Shown piece by piece: positions 1-8,920 of a stretch of DNA of 64,000 nucleotides. The stretch is from Mycetocola manganoxydans (GTDB lineage: Bacteria > Actinomycetota > Actinomycetes > Actinomycetales > Microbacteriaceae), in the NCBI RefSeq assembly GCF_003667545.1, contig NZ_RCUV01000007.1:62001-126000 (forward strand). Reading direction: 5' to 3'. The position numbers were made by a program, and so were the translations under genes. The notes below the pieces were generated by a model. That model searched no databases. It was given only the letters and a program-made list of their open reading frames with translations, and was not told the origin of the DNA. How positions within the stretch are numbered: position 1 is the first letter of the stretch; each line of letters starts with the position of its first letter.

Positions 1-153
1 GACCGGGGGAACGGCCGGCTCCGTCTCGGCCATGGCGACCCGCGTCACGGATGCCGTCGGCAGCGGACCCACGAGCGCGGCGGACCCGCAGACCCCGACT
101 CCGAGGATGATGACGGTTCCCGTGAAGATCCCGATTCCTCGAGCTACACCCAT
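1..153 (-). CDS. N-terminus of an exported or membrane-anchored protein (partial)
   Basis: The reading frame is open from an ATG at 153 to the window edge, giving the first 51 residues. After Met-Gly-Val-Ala-Arg comes a hydrophobic stretch (about residues 7-31, Ile/Val/Gly/Leu rich), then a region rich in Pro, Thr and Glu, as in a signal peptide or single membrane anchor followed by an extracytoplasmic linker. No catalytic motif lies in this fragment, so the family cannot be named. It is transcribed out of the window, in the same direction as the small metalloprotein gene downstream of tRNA-His. Confidence 0.6.
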   Translation of the reverse strand, partial: MGVARGIGIFTGTVIILGVGVCGSAALVGPLPTASVTRVAMAETEPAVPPV

Positions 154-211
154 CGCCTGCCCCCGAATCCCGTCACAGCCTCAGGCTAACCCGGGGAGGG
201 GGAATCGCTCG

Positions 212-562
212 TCAGGCCCAGCCGAGTGCGTGCAATTCGTCGTCGTCGATCCCGTAAAAATGCGCGATCTCATGCACCAGGGTGACGTGAATCTGTTCCC
301 GGAGGTGGTTGACATCCTCTGCCAGTGCGAGAAGAGGGTCACGATAGATGCTGATCATGTCGGGAAGCTCACCGAAACCGTACTGGTCCCGATCGGTGAG
401 CGCGACGCCGTGGTACAAACCGAGCAGATCGAGAGACCCGTCCTCAGGAAGATCCTCGATCATGATCGCGACGTTGACCAGTCCATCGACCATGTTGTCG
501 GGGAGCGCATCGAACACCTCGCCGACGAGGGCTTCGAACGTGTCGGCATCCATGTCGATCAT
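212..562 (-). CDS. Small HExxH metallopeptidase-like protein (MMP-like family)
   Basis: A 116-residue cytosolic protein ending in a HEIAHFYGID segment (His97, Glu98, His101), the zinc-binding pattern of the minimal metalloprotease-like (zincin) family common in actinobacteria. It is acidic and lacks a signal peptide, as is usual for that family, whose substrates are unknown. The start at 562 is chosen because the frame further upstream runs through tRNA-derived repeats and is not protein-like. A second Met four residues in (553) is an alternative. It lies downstream of tRNA-His on the same strand. The family call is good; peptidase activity is only inferred. Confidence 0.8.
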   Translation of the reverse strand: MIDMDADTFEALVGEVFDALPDNMVDGLVNVAIMIEDLPEDGSLDLLGLYHGVALTDRDQYGFGELPDMISIYRDPLLALAEDVNHLREQIHVTLVHEIAHFYGIDDDELHALGWA

Positions 563-605
563 GTGACCTGAACCGATCTGCGAGCCTCGGCGAACTGGCT
601 TGCTG

Positions 606-751
606 CTTGGGGTGAGTAACGGGGCTTGAACCCGCGACCTTGCCTTGGGTCCTGCACCACAACCAGGCGCTCGGTCTACTTGGGGTGAGTAACGGGGCTT
701 GAACCCGCGACCTTGCCTTGGGTCCTGCACCACAACCAGGCGCTCGGTCTA
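606..751 (-). repeat. Two tandem 73-bp partial copies of tRNA-His
   Basis: Two virtually identical 73-bp units (606-678 and 679-751) directly follow the 3' end of the intact tRNA-His gene. Read on the minus strand each keeps the GAGC of the D stem, the GTG anticodon arm, the T arm and the 3' acceptor strand with CCA. Each lacks the 5' acceptor strand and the rest of the D arm, and carries about 10 extra bases between anticodon arm and T arm. The stretch from the T arm through CCCCAAGTAGACC matches the real tRNA and its 3' flank, so the copies look like a tandem duplication seeded from the 3' half of the gene. Confidence 0.9.
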
Positions 752-753
752 CT

Positions 754-829
754 TGGGGTGAGTAACGGGGCTTGAACCCGCGACCTCCTGGACCACAACC
801 AGGCGCTCTACCAACTGAGCTATACCCAC
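754..829 (-). tRNA. tRNA-His (GTG)
   Basis: A complete cloverleaf can be drawn: acceptor GTGGGTA pairs with TACTCAC, the anticodon stem is CCTGG/CCAGG with loop TTGTGGT, and the T arm is GCGGG-TTCAAGC-CCCGT. The anticodon is GTG. The discriminator is C, CCA is encoded (756-754), and an extra G at 830 supplies the G-1 typical of tRNA-His. Two partial copies follow its 3' end. Confidence 0.95.
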
Positions 830-877
830 CATGCGCAACTTCCGACCGGAGTCGAACTTTGCAACCCTGAAAGTCTA

Positions 878-1498
878 TTACAAAGTTTGGCTGTAGTTGT
901 CCACCACGGCCGCGGCGACGATCTTTGCTTCGTCGGAGGTCGGCCCGGGCAGCGGGACGAACGCAGCCTGACGGTAATAGGCGAGTTCACGGATGGACTC
1001 AAGGATGTCCGCGAGGGCACGGTGGCCGCCGTCTTTCGCCGGAGCGTTGAAGTAGATGCGCGGGTACCAGCGGCGTGCCAGCTCTTTGATCGAGGACACG
1101 TCGACGTTGCGGTAGTGCAGGTGAGCGTCCAGCCGAGGCATGAACTTCGCGAGGAACGCCCGGTCGGTGCCGATCGAGTTACCCGCCAGCGGAGCCTTCT
1201 GCTCATCCGGCACATGACTGAGGATGTACTCGAGAGCCTGGAACTCGGCGTCAGCGAGGCTGACTCCGTTCGGGATCTCTTCCAACAACCCCGAGGAGCG
1301 GTGCATGTTCGTCACGAAATCACCCATGTTCTCCAGCGCGGAGGCATCCGGCTTGATGACGATGCTGATTCCCTCGTCGACGGGTGCCAGATCGAAGTCG
1401 GTGACGACGACGGCGATCTCCACCAGTTCATCGACAGCGAGGTCGAGCCCGGTCATTTCGCAGTCGATCCATACCAGGCGGTCGCTCACATTACTCAT
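878..1498 (-). CDS. orn: Oligoribonuclease (DEDDh 3'-5' exoribonuclease)
   Basis: A 206-residue protein of normal length for Orn, which degrades 2-5 nt RNA fragments and pGpG to mononucleotides in the cytosol. The DEDDh exonuclease signature is visible: Asp12 and Glu14 in WIDCEMTGLD, and His159 and Asp164 in the C-terminal GGHRALADIL segment. The ATG at 1498 has no purine-rich ribosome site but lies 6 nt after a TAGCAT box, so the message is probably leaderless. It stands alone, between tRNA-His and tRNA-Arg. Confidence 0.95.
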   Translation of the reverse strand: MSNVSDRLVWIDCEMTGLDLAVDELVEIAVVVTDFDLAPVDEGISIVIKPDASALENMGDFVTNMHRSSGLLEEIPNGVSLADAEFQALEYILSHVPDEQKAPLAGNSIGTDRAFLAKFMPRLDAHLHYRNVDVSSIKELARRWYPRIYFNAPAKDGGHRALADILESIRELAYYRQAAFVPLPGPTSDEAKIVAAAVVDNYSQTL

Positions 1499-1504
1499 GC
1501 CCCA

Positions 1505-1510
1505 ATGCTA
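1505..1510 (-). promoter_or_regulatory. -10 box of orn, leaderless
   Basis: TAGCAT on the minus strand, exactly 6 nt before the orn ATG, which places the likely transcription start at the ATG itself. Confidence 0.55.
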
Positions 1511-1568
1511 CTGGCGACCAGCGACGCTCAAGCCCGCTCCCGCGGCTGCGGTATCCTGAATGCTGCCC

Positions 1569-1641
1569 GCCTCCGTAGCTCAGGGGATAGAGCAGGAGCC
1601 TTCTAATCTCTTGGTCGCAGGTTCGAATCCTGCCGGGGGCA
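1569..1641 (+). tRNA. tRNA-Arg (TCT)
   Basis: Acceptor GCCTCCG pairs with CGGGGGC with one G-T pair. The D stem is GCTC/GAGC, the anticodon loop CTTCTAA carries TCT, and the T arm is GCAGG-TTCGAAT-CCTGC. The anticodon stem is weak (GGAGC against TCTCT, one mismatch and one wobble). The discriminator is A and CCA is not encoded. Confidence 0.93.
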
Positions 1642-1720
1642 CTTCGTCAGGAATCTCGCGGTGTTTCTCATGCTCTTGATCGCAGGTTCTCATCGCCATG
1701 ACGAGGGAGAGAGGCATCCG

Positions 1721-2158
1721 ATGACACTGCGAGGCGAGCTCACGACGTTCACGGATGCGCTCGGCAGCTCCATGACGGACGGCCGATCGATCGCGGCCTT
1801 CGTCGCAGTCGATCTACCCACGGCACGGAGCGACTATGACCTCGGCGACAGCCATCGAACCTATTTGAAGTCCACGGACAAGGGCGTCGAATTCGTCTAC
1901 GAGGACGGACGGCTCCGCTCAGTCTTCATCTCCACGATCGACAACCCGATTCGCCGAGCCTATCCGCGGCCTGACGCGCTCATCGAAGGCCTCTCGGGGA
2001 CGGCGACTCGCGGTCAGGTGCTCAAGCGGTTCGGGGAGCCCGAGTGGACGAGCGAAGAGGCAGATCGGTTCAAGCTGGCGGCGGCCTGTTATGTGCGCTT
2101 CGCCTACGAGAACGGCCGTGTCGTTCTGATCAGCGTGATGCGCGAAGTGCCCCAGTGA
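1721..2158 (+). CDS. Conserved-looking hypothetical protein, 145 aa
   Basis: I do not recognise this protein. It is soluble, with no signal peptide or membrane segment. It has an N-terminal helical part with acidic and Asp-Tyr-Asp-Leu elements, then a beta-like segment (YLKSTDKGVEFVYEDGRL) and a second half with a short Phe-Gly-Glu-Pro turn and a final beta pair. This alternating pattern resembles small immunity or SMI1-like proteins, but no signature supports that. The ATG at 1721 follows a GGGAGAGAGG ribosome site. An upstream start at 1661 would add 20 residues without protein character. DUF427 follows 91 bp downstream on the same strand. Confidence 0.6.
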   Translation: MTLRGELTTFTDALGSSMTDGRSIAAFVAVDLPTARSDYDLGDSHRTYLKSTDKGVEFVYEDGRLRSVFISTIDNPIRRAYPRPDALIEGLSGTATRGQVLKRFGEPEWTSEEADRFKLAAACYVRFAYENGRVVLISVMREVPQ

Positions 2159-2249
2159 CCACGGGTGAGATCGAGACCCACTCGTACATCCGGGATCCCG
2201 CTCGGAATCTTCCCGGTCCTTCTCCAGCACTCTCAGCCAGGATGAGGCC

Positions 2250-2765
2250 ATGACTTCGCCAACTCGCCCCCGCCATCCCGTTCCGACTCCAGCCGGGCCC
2301 GGGCAGGAGTCCGTGTGGGACTACCCGCGGCCACCGAGAGTCGAGCCAGCGCGCGATCGCGTCACCATCCGGCTCGGGAGTGCGGTCATTGCGCAGTCCG
2401 AGCGTGCAGTGCGTGTTCTGGAGACGAGCCATCCGCCGGTCTACTACGTTCCCATTGACGACTTCGTCGCTGGCGCGTTGACCCCGGTCGGCAGGTCGAC
2501 GTGGTGCGAGTTCAAGGGTGAGGCACGGTACTTCACCGTAAATTCAGGGAACACCGTCGTCGAACGCGGCGCGTGGCACTACCCGTCGCCTCGACCGGGC
2601 TTCGAGTCGCTGGTTGGAATGGTTGCGGTGTATCCCGGCCTGATGGACTCGTGTGAAGTCGGCGACGAAGCAGTCCAACCCCAGGAGGGGGACTTCTACG
2701 GAGGGTGGGTGACCTCTCGCATCGTCGGTCCCTTCAAGGGGGCTCCGGGAACGATGGGCTGGTAG
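2250..2765 (+). CDS. DUF427 domain-containing protein
   Basis: A 171-residue protein matching the DUF427 family: the N-terminal VWDYPRPP stretch, then PVYYVPIDD, the STWCEFKGEARYFTV core with its Trp-Cys-Glu-Lys-Gly pattern, and a C-terminal VAVYPGLMD element. The family forms small beta-barrel-like domains of unknown biochemical role, common in actinobacteria. It is probably cytosolic. CAGGAT lies 6 nt before the ATG, so this may be another leaderless message; GATGAGG is the only other start signal. nadE follows 55 bp downstream but has its own -10 box. Confidence 0.85.
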   Translation: MTSPTRPRHPVPTPAGPGQESVWDYPRPPRVEPARDRVTIRLGSAVIAQSERAVRVLETSHPPVYYVPIDDFVAGALTPVGRSTWCEFKGEARYFTVNSGNTVVERGAWHYPSPRPGFESLVGMVAVYPGLMDSCEVGDEAVQPQEGDFYGGWVTSRIVGPFKGAPGTMGW

Positions 2766-2808
2766 CCACGAAGTTCCGCGGCGAAACACCGTCGTCATCT
2801 GGCCACGG

Positions 2809-2814
2809 TAGGTT
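2809..2814 (+). promoter_or_regulatory. -10 box of nadE, leaderless
   Basis: TAGGTT lies exactly 6 nt before the nadE ATG, with no Shine-Dalgarno sequence between them. Confidence 0.55.
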
Positions 2815-2820
2815 AACGCC

Positions 2821-3645
2821 ATGCGACAGCTTCAGAAGCAGATCATCGAAGAACTGGGTGTCCAACCGAGCATCGACGCCGCGGCTGAGGTCGCCCGGCG
2901 AGTCGATTTCCTCGCCGATTACGTCCGGGCCACGGGAACGAAAGGGCTCGTGCTCGGCATCAGTGGCGGCCAGGATTCTACTCTGGCAGGCCGGCTATGC
3001 CAGCTCGCCGTCGAAAAGCTTGCACAAGGGGGCACAGTCGCGACCTTCATCGCCGTTCGACTGCCATACGCGGTGCAGCACGACGAGAAGGATGCGCAGC
3101 TCGCTCTGGACTTCATCCGGCCGAGTCGGACGATCACCTTCAACGTCCACTCCGCCGTTGACGCAGTCGAAGACGAGTACGCCGAGGTCGCCGGCGCGCC
3201 GCTGACCGACTTCCATAAGGGCAACGTCAAGGCACGAACCCGGATGATTGCGCAGTACGCCATCGCGGGGGAAGAAGGATGCCTCGTCGTCGGCACCGAT
3301 CACGCGGCGGAAGCGGTCACCGGCTTCTATACGAAGTACGGAGATGGTGGAGCCGACCTGCTTCCGCTGAGCGGGCTGTCCAAGCGGCAGGGGCGCCAGC
3401 TGCTCGAGTACCTCGGTTGCCCGGTGTGGTTGCGTGAGAAGCCGCCGACAGCCGATCTTCTCGATCGGAAGCCCGGTCAAACCGACGAAGCAGACCTCGG
3501 ACTTGAATACGAGGACATCGACGATTATCTCGAGGGCAAAGAACTGAGCGACGACGTCGCTTCTGCCATCGAAGCCCGCTTCCTGGTGACGCGGCACAAG
3601 CGCACGATGCCGGTCACTCCTGCGGATACCTGGTGGCGGGACTGA
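2821..3645 (+). CDS. nadE: Ammonia-dependent NAD+ synthetase
   Basis: A 274-residue protein, the length of the NH3-dependent E. coli/Bacillus type, with no glutaminase domain. It converts nicotinate adenine dinucleotide to NAD+ with ATP and ammonia. The PP-loop motif SGGQDST sits at residues 48-54, and conserved segments [29 protein letters not shown] and the C-terminal KRTMPVTP are present. The ATG at 2821 follows TAGGTT by 6 nt and lacks a ribosome site, so translation from a leaderless message is likely. nadD, another NAD synthesis gene, lies at the far end of the window. Confidence 0.97.
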   Translation: MRQLQKQIIEELGVQPSIDAAAEVARRVDFLADYVRATGTKGLVLGISGGQDSTLAGRLCQLAVEKLAQGGTVATFIAVRLPYAVQHDEKDAQLALDFIRPSRTITFNVHSAVDAVEDEYAEVAGAPLTDFHKGNVKARTRMIAQYAIAGEEGCLVVGTDHAAEAVTGFYTKYGDGGADLLPLSGLSKRQGRQLLEYLGCPVWLREKPPTADLLDRKPGQTDEADLGLEYEDIDDYLEGKELSDDVASAIEARFLVTRHKRTMPVTPADTWWRD

Positions 3646-3663
3646 CTCGTCCCAGGCAGCAAA

Positions 3664-3700
3664 AAAGCGGTGCCGTATTCGTGCGGCACCGCTTCTTTTA
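3664..3700. terminator. Bidirectional intrinsic terminator
   Basis: The hairpin arms AGCGGTGCCGTA and TGCGGCACCGCT enclose a TTCG loop, flanked by A's on the left and TTCTTTT on the right. It lies between the convergent nadE and membrane-protein genes and can serve both. Confidence 0.85.
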
Positions 3701-3709
3701 GCAGCTGAG

Positions 3710-4420
3710 CTAGGCGAGCTTCTTCTCTTCTGGCTGTTCGCCGGCGGCACGCTTGACATCCATGGCTGCGACGTCGTCGATGAGTTTCTGAGTGGTGGTG
3801 TCTGGGCCGGAGAACGCGGCCGGCGTGACGGACGGCTCGCCGGCATCCGTGGCCGTGTACTTCTCCCGGTGTTCGCGCGCAGCCCAGGCGTCCTGCTCGG
3901 CGACGAGAGTCTTCTCATTGGCGGTGGTCTCAAACTTCCAGCGCTCGAGGTCGCTCTCGAAGACCTTGCGCGTACGAGACGGACGCGCCTGCCACTCGAG
4001 CAGCCTGTCGCGGAACTCCGTTCGAGCCGCACCGAGCTCGAATCCGAAGGTTGCCGAGTCTCGTTTCATTTCTGCCAGCTGATGTGCCGCCCAGTTCGCA
4101 GCGGTCGCTGCGCCCTTGATCGGGAGCAGTCGCAATTGGATGTCGGCCTGTGCGACGGCACGGTCAGCGAACGACTGTTCCTGAGGCGTCAGGGAATTCC
4201 ACGAGGCCGCTTCGCTGGACGCATCGACCAGTGCAGCGATGGCGGCGGTCTTGAGGTCCCGGTCGCGCTGGTCGACCAGTCGCCGCACGGCGGCCTTGGT
4301 CACAGCGGCGGCGATAAGGGCCGACACGAGGATTGCGACAGCAACGACAGCGGCGATGAAAAGCACCGGTCGAGTGTCAGGTGCGGTCAGCCAGGCTACG
4401 AACTCATTCCACAATTCCAT
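3710..4420 (-). CDS. Membrane-anchored hypothetical protein
   Basis: A 236-residue protein I cannot assign to a named family. One strong membrane segment near the N-terminus (about residues 18-44, Ile/Ala/Val rich) is followed by a long, charged, mostly helical cytoplasmic or extracytoplasmic domain rich in Ala, Glu, Arg and Trp. The C-terminal tail is Pro/Thr/Glu rich and ends in Lys-Lys-Leu-Ala. The start at 4420 is chosen because the frame upstream loses protein character. TAATCT lies 7 nt before that ATG, in line with a near-leaderless message. It converges with nadE across a shared terminator. Confidence 0.75.
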   Translation of the reverse strand: MELWNEFVAWLTAPDTRPVLFIAAVVAVAILVSALIAAAVTKAAVRRLVDQRDRDLKTAAIAALVDASSEAASWNSLTPQEQSFADRAVAQADIQLRLLPIKGAATAANWAAHQLAEMKRDSATFGFELGAARTEFRDRLLEWQARPSRTRKVFESDLERWKFETTANEKTLVAEQDAWAAREHREKYTATDAGEPSVTPAAFSGPDTTTQKLIDDVAAMDVKRAAGEQPEEKKLA

Positions 4421-4502
4421 GTGCCGAAGATTACCTGCGAACCTGTTTGGAACCGCGGAACTCGGGCCGTGTCGTGGAAATGGTCGGGCGCCACGCCGGT
4501 TG

Positions 4503-4805
4503 TCAGAGCGCGCGCAGGCAGTCCATCGCGTCGTCCATCCGCCAGAATTCGCCGAGAGTGTGGAAGCGAGACTGACCGGGGGCGAGACGTTTGGCGACGT
4601 ACTCCGTGCCGTCAACGCCGTCGCGACGCTCGATGTGCCCGACAATGCGACCATCGGCGACGGTCGCTCGCCACAGGTCTTCCTTCACGCGCACCAGGCT
4701 CAATCCACTCCGGTGACGCGCGATGTCGGGCGTTGCATGCCCCTGTGCTGCGAACCGCGTCGCGGTCGACCCCGTTGAGCTCGTTCTGCTCCTCGTGGAT
4801 GTCAT
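4503..4805 (-). CDS. Hypothetical protein, 100 aa
   Basis: An unrecognised small soluble protein. The first 20 residues are a low-complexity Ser/Thr/Arg tail. Residues about 30-100 look like a folded domain: a beta strand (LSLVRVKEDLWRAT), a strand (RIVGHIERR), a turn with Asp-Gly, and a final helix (MDDAMDCLRAL) with the only Cys. The start at 4805 is supported by a strong AGGAGGA ribosome site at good spacing. It stands alone, with 82 bp to the membrane protein gene downstream. Confidence 0.65.
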   Translation of the reverse strand: MTSTRSRTSSTGSTATRFAAQGHATPDIARHRSGLSLVRVKEDLWRATVADGRIVGHIERRDGVDGTEYVAKRLAPGQSRFHTLGEFWRMDDAMDCLRAL

Positions 4806-4907
4806 GTTGTCCTCCTCGCGCGTGGCCGGCCCCGGTTGTTTTTGTAATCCGAGGCTACGGTGCACCACTGACATCGCCAGCTGTCAGGCGCGAGGTGGCG
4901 ATACGCC

Positions 4908-5915
<1,008 letters not shown>

Positions 5916-5921
5916 GAGGCA

Positions 5922-5927
5922 ATGCTA
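5922..5927 (-). promoter_or_regulatory. -10 box of the aldo/keto reductase gene, leaderless
   Basis: TAGCAT on the minus strand, 6 nt before the ATG at 5915; same box and spacing as orn. Confidence 0.55.
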
Positions 5928-6021
5928 GTGAGCAGGTCGAGGAAGCGATGTTCCTCCACCACGGATGCCGCCACGCGCTTCATCCACAAGTTCGTCCTCG
6001 TGAGATGCTCGCCGCCGTCAG

Positions 6022-6044
6022 CGAACCACACTCGGAGTGTGGTT
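6022..6044. promoter_or_regulatory. Perfect 11+1+11 inverted repeat upstream of ssb
   Basis: GAACCACACTC and its exact reverse complement are separated by one G. The single-base centre makes a protein-bound operator likelier than an RNA hairpin. The right arm can alternatively pair with 6077-6085 (TGGTTCCGG with CCGGAACCA), so an RNA switch is not excluded. It sits in the divergent region between the aldo/keto reductase and ssb genes. Confidence 0.5.
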
Positions 6045-6133
6045 CCGGGGTCGGCAGTCCGGCACGAGGGTCGGCTCCGGAACCATGCGGTGCCACCACC
6101 CGGTGTGCTCGACGACAGAAATGGAGCAACCTC

Positions 6134-6676
6134 ATGACCGACATCATCACCCTGACCGGACTGGTCGCCACCGTGCCATACGTGGTGAGCCAGGACGACA
6201 AAGTGCCCTTCACCAGCTTTCGGCTGGCATCCAACCAGCGCTACTTCGACCGGCGAACCTCGCAATGGGTGGCCGGCGACACCAACTGGTACACCGTGAC
6301 CGCGTTCCGTGCCCTGGCGGTCAATGCGGCGGCGTCGATCCACAAAGGAGATCGGGTGATCGTGACAGGAAGACTCAAGGTCCGGCGATGGGAGACAGGG
6401 GAGAAGAGCGGGCTCGCCGTCGATGTCGAGGCGGAGGGCATCGGACACGATCTGGTGTGGGGAACCACGCGGTATGAACGGACCGCCCAGCGTGAACAGC
6501 AGTCTGCACCGCCACAACTCGGTGTCTCCAGCGCCGGGGAGAGTCGCGCCGATTCTTCCGGTTCCTCGGAGCCAGGCCTGCAGGATTCCCAGGAGGGGAG
6601 CGTCTGGCCAGTATCGACGCCGGGGCATACCGGCGACCTTGTGTCCGCGTCTGCCGACTCTGAGCCTCCGTTCTGA
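6134..6676 (+). CDS. ssb: Single-stranded DNA-binding protein (SSB paralogue)
   Basis: A 180-residue SSB. Residues 1 to about 115 form the OB fold (TLTGLVATVPYVV at the start, WYTVTAFRALAVNAAASIHKGDRVIVTGRL in the middle). A Ser/Gly/Pro/Gln-rich linker follows, then a C-terminal tip DSEPPF resembling the acidic DDDIPF partner-binding tail. It is not next to rpsF or rpsR, so it is probably the accessory SSB found in many actinobacteria rather than the replicative one. The ATG at 6134 follows a GGAG at 6122-6125; an upstream in-frame start would add about 60 residues unlike SSB. Confidence 0.9.
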   Translation: MTDIITLTGLVATVPYVVSQDDKVPFTSFRLASNQRYFDRRTSQWVAGDTNWYTVTAFRALAVNAAASIHKGDRVIVTGRLKVRRWETGEKSGLAVDVEAEGIGHDLVWGTTRYERTAQREQQSAPPQLGVSSAGESRADSSGSSEPGLQDSQEGSVWPVSTPGHTGDLVSASADSEPPF

Positions 6677-6753
6677 CCGGAGCCGGACAACCTCGCCTAC
6701 TATCGACTCGGGCGCGGGCGACACAGCCGGGACCCGGATCAAGGAGTTCAGGC

Positions 6754-7233
6754 ATGCGCGGCACCCTCGCCAACGTCTCTCAGGCTGCCATGGCGACGGC
6801 CATCGCGGTCCTCGTGCTGACGGGGTGCTCGATGCAGTCCTCGCCGAGCCCCGCGACATCCGGCCCGGGCATGCAGGGGAGCCCGACGGCGACCCCGGTG
6901 CCGTCCTTCGACCCGGCAGCCCCCGTGGACGACGCACGGATCGTCTTCGACAGTGTGAACACCGCAACGCTCGCCGGCAATCCCGATGCCGAAGGCAGCG
7001 ACTTCGTCGATGCACTCTCCGCGGCGGGTTTCGACAGGGCAACGATGGAACTCACGGCGGACGAGACGACGATCGGGAATGCGGCCGACTCGATCCAGTT
7101 CTCGGTCCGTTGGGGGGAATCCTGCCTCATCGGGCAGAACGGGCCGGCGGTGGGTGGGTATCACTCCACAGTCGCGCCGGTGCTCGGAACGGGGCGATGC
7201 CTCATTGGGAGCACTCGGCCGATAGACTGGTAG
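6754..7233 (+). CDS. Putative lipoprotein, 159 aa
   Basis: The N-terminus has a hydrophobic core and a lipobox LTGC (residues 22-25), so the mature protein should start at lipidated Cys25 and sit on the outer face of the membrane. A Ser/Pro/Thr-rich linker (about 26-60) precedes a small domain that ends with a motif FSVRWGESCLIGQ and a second Cys in GRCLIG, which could form a disulfide. Function unknown. The start follows AAGGAG. The -10 box of ettA lies inside its last codons. Confidence 0.8.
   Translation: MRGTLANVSQAAMATAIAVLVLTGCSMQSSPSPATSGPGMQGSPTATPVPSFDPAAPVDDARIVFDSVNTATLAGNPDAEGSDFVDALSAAGFDRATMELTADETTIGNAADSIQFSVRWGESCLIGQNGPAVGGYHSTVAPVLGTGRCLIGSTRPIDW
7223..7228 (+). promoter_or_regulatory. 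-10 box of ettA
   Basis: TAGACT, 9 nt before the ettA ATG and inside the end of the lipoprotein gene. Transcripts starting here would have a leader of only 2-4 nt. Confidence 0.4.
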
Positions 7234-7237
7234 CAAT

Positions 7238-8920
7238 ATGGCTGAATACATTTACTCAATGGTTCGCGCCCGTAAAGCGGTCGGCGACAAGCTCATCCTC
7301 GACGACGTCACAATGTCGTTCTACCCCGGCGCCAAGATCGGTGTGGTCGGCCCGAACGGTGCCGGTAAGTCAACAATTCTGAAGATCATGGCCGGCCTGG
7401 ATACTCCGAGCAACGGTGAAGCCAAGCTCACCCCCGGATACACCGTCGGCATCCTCATGCAGGAGCCCGAGCTCGACGAGAACAAGACGGTACTCGAGAA
7501 CGTCCAGGAGGGCGTCGGCCCGATCAAGGGCAAGGTCGACCGCTTCAACGAGATCTCCGCGGCGATGGCCGAGCCCGACGCTGACTTCGATGCTCTGCTG
7601 GCCGAGATGGGCACGCTGCAGGAAGAGATCGACCATGCTGACGCCTGGGACCTCGACTCGCAGCTCGAGCAGGCCATGGACGCACTCCGCACCCCGCCGG
7701 GGGATTCCCCGGTCGCCAACCTCTCCGGTGGTGAGAAGCGCCGCGTCGCGTTGTGCAAGCTCCTCCTGCAGAAGCCTGACCTCCTGCTCCTCGACGAGCC
7801 CACTAACCACCTCGATGCCGAAAGCGTCCTCTGGCTCGAGCAGCATCTCGCGAAGTACCCCGGTGCTGTGCTCGCGGTCACTCACGACCGGTACTTCCTC
7901 GACCACGTCGCCGAGTGGATCGCCGAAGTCGACCGCGGTCACCTGTACCCGTACGAAGGCAACTACTCGACCTACCTGGAGAAGAAGCAGGAACGACTCC
8001 AGGTCCAGGGCAAGAAGGACCAGAAGCTCTCCAAGCGTCTCGCCGAGGAACTCGACTGGGTGCGTTCCAACGCGAAGGGCCGCCAGGCGAAGTCCAAGGC
8101 CCGCCTCGCCCGTTACGAAGAGATGGTCACCGAGGCTGAGCGCACACGGAAGCTCGACTTCGAGGAGATTGTGATCCCGGTCGGACCACGTCTCGGTGCG
8201 CAGGTCATCGACGCGAAGAAGCTGCAGAAGGGATTCGGCGAACGGATCCTCATCAGCGACCTCAGCTTCACACTTCCACGAAACGGCATCGTTGGCGTCA
8301 TCGGTCCCAACGGTGTCGGTAAGACGACGCTGTTCAAGACGATCGTCGGCCTGGAGCCGCTGGATGGCGGCGAGCTGAAGATCGGTGAGACCGTCGACGT
8401 GTCCTACGTCGACCAGAGCCGTGGCGGAATCGACCCGAACAAGAACCTGTGGGAGGTCGTGTCTGACGGCCAGGATTACATCCAGGTCGGTAAGACCGAG
8501 ATTCCGTCGCGCGCCTACGTCTCGCAATTCGGCTTCAAGGGACCCGACCAGCAGAAGAAAGCCGGTGTCCTCTCCGGTGGAGAGCGCAACCGTCTCAACC
8601 TGGCTCTCACGCTCAAGCAGGGCGGAAACCTCCTCCTCCTCGACGAACCGACAAACGACCTCGACGTCGAAACTCTCGGAAGCCTCGAGAACGCGCTTCT
8701 CGAATTCCCCGGGTGCGCCGTGGTGATCACTCACGACCGGTGGTTCCTCGACCGCACGGCGACTCACATCCTCGCGTACGAAGGAACTGAGGAAGACCCG
8801 GGCAACTGGTACTGGTTCGAGGGTAACTTCGAGTCGTACGAACAGAATAAGATCGAGCGACTCGGACCGGATGCTGCGAAGCCTCACCGCTCCGCGTACC
8901 GCAAGCTCACGAGAGACTGA
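7238..8920 (+). CDS. ettA: ABC-F ATPase EttA (energy-dependent translational throttle)
   Basis: A 560-residue ABC-F protein with two ATPase domains and no membrane segment. It binds the ribosomal E site and gates translation according to the ADP/ATP ratio. Walker A motifs GPNGAGKST (38-46) and GPNGVGKTT (about 356-364), signature motifs LSGGEKRR and LSGGERNR, and Walker B LLLLDEPT in both halves are intact. Length, the arm segment and the ending SAYRKLTRD match EttA rather than antibiotic-resistance ABC-F proteins. The next gene overlaps its stop codon by one base, indicating co-translation. Confidence 0.95.
   Translation: MAEYIYSMVRARKAVGDKLILDDVTMSFYPGAKIGVVGPNGAGKSTILKIMAGLDTPSNGEAKLTPGYTVGILMQEPELDENKTVLENVQEGVGPIKGKVDRFNEISAAMAEPDADFDALLAEMGTLQEEIDHADAWDLDSQLEQAMDALRTPPGDSPVANLSGGEKRRVALCKLLLQKPDLLLLDEPTNHLDAESVLWLEQHLAKYPGAVLAVTHDRYFLDHVAEWIAEVDRGHLYPYEGNYSTYLEKKQERLQVQGKKDQKLSKRLAEELDWVRSNAKGRQAKSKARLARYEEMVTEAERTRKLDFEEIVIPVGPRLGAQVIDAKKLQKGFGERILISDLSFTLPRNGIVGVIGPNGVGKTTLFKTIVGLEPLDGGELKIGETVDVSYVDQSRGGIDPNKNLWEVVSDGQDYIQVGKTEIPSRAYVSQFGFKGPDQQKKAGVLSGGERNRLNLALTLKQGGNLLLLDEPTNDLDVETLGSLENALLEFPGCAVVITHDRWFLDRTATHILAYEGTEEDPGNWYWFEGNFESYEQNKIERLGPDAAKPHRSAYRKLTRD

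Noticed and set aside
563-733. N-terminal extension of the HExxH protein gene
   Set aside because: The frame continues upstream only because the tRNA-derived repeats lack stops; the encoded residues are not protein-like.
606-829. Possible CRISPR array
   Set aside because: The units are 73 bp with no spacers between them and are plainly derived from tRNA-His.
1721-2765. The two small unknown genes as a toxin-immunity pair
   Set aside because: The second is a clear DUF427 protein, and the first has only a vague resemblance to immunity folds; no toxin domain is nearby.
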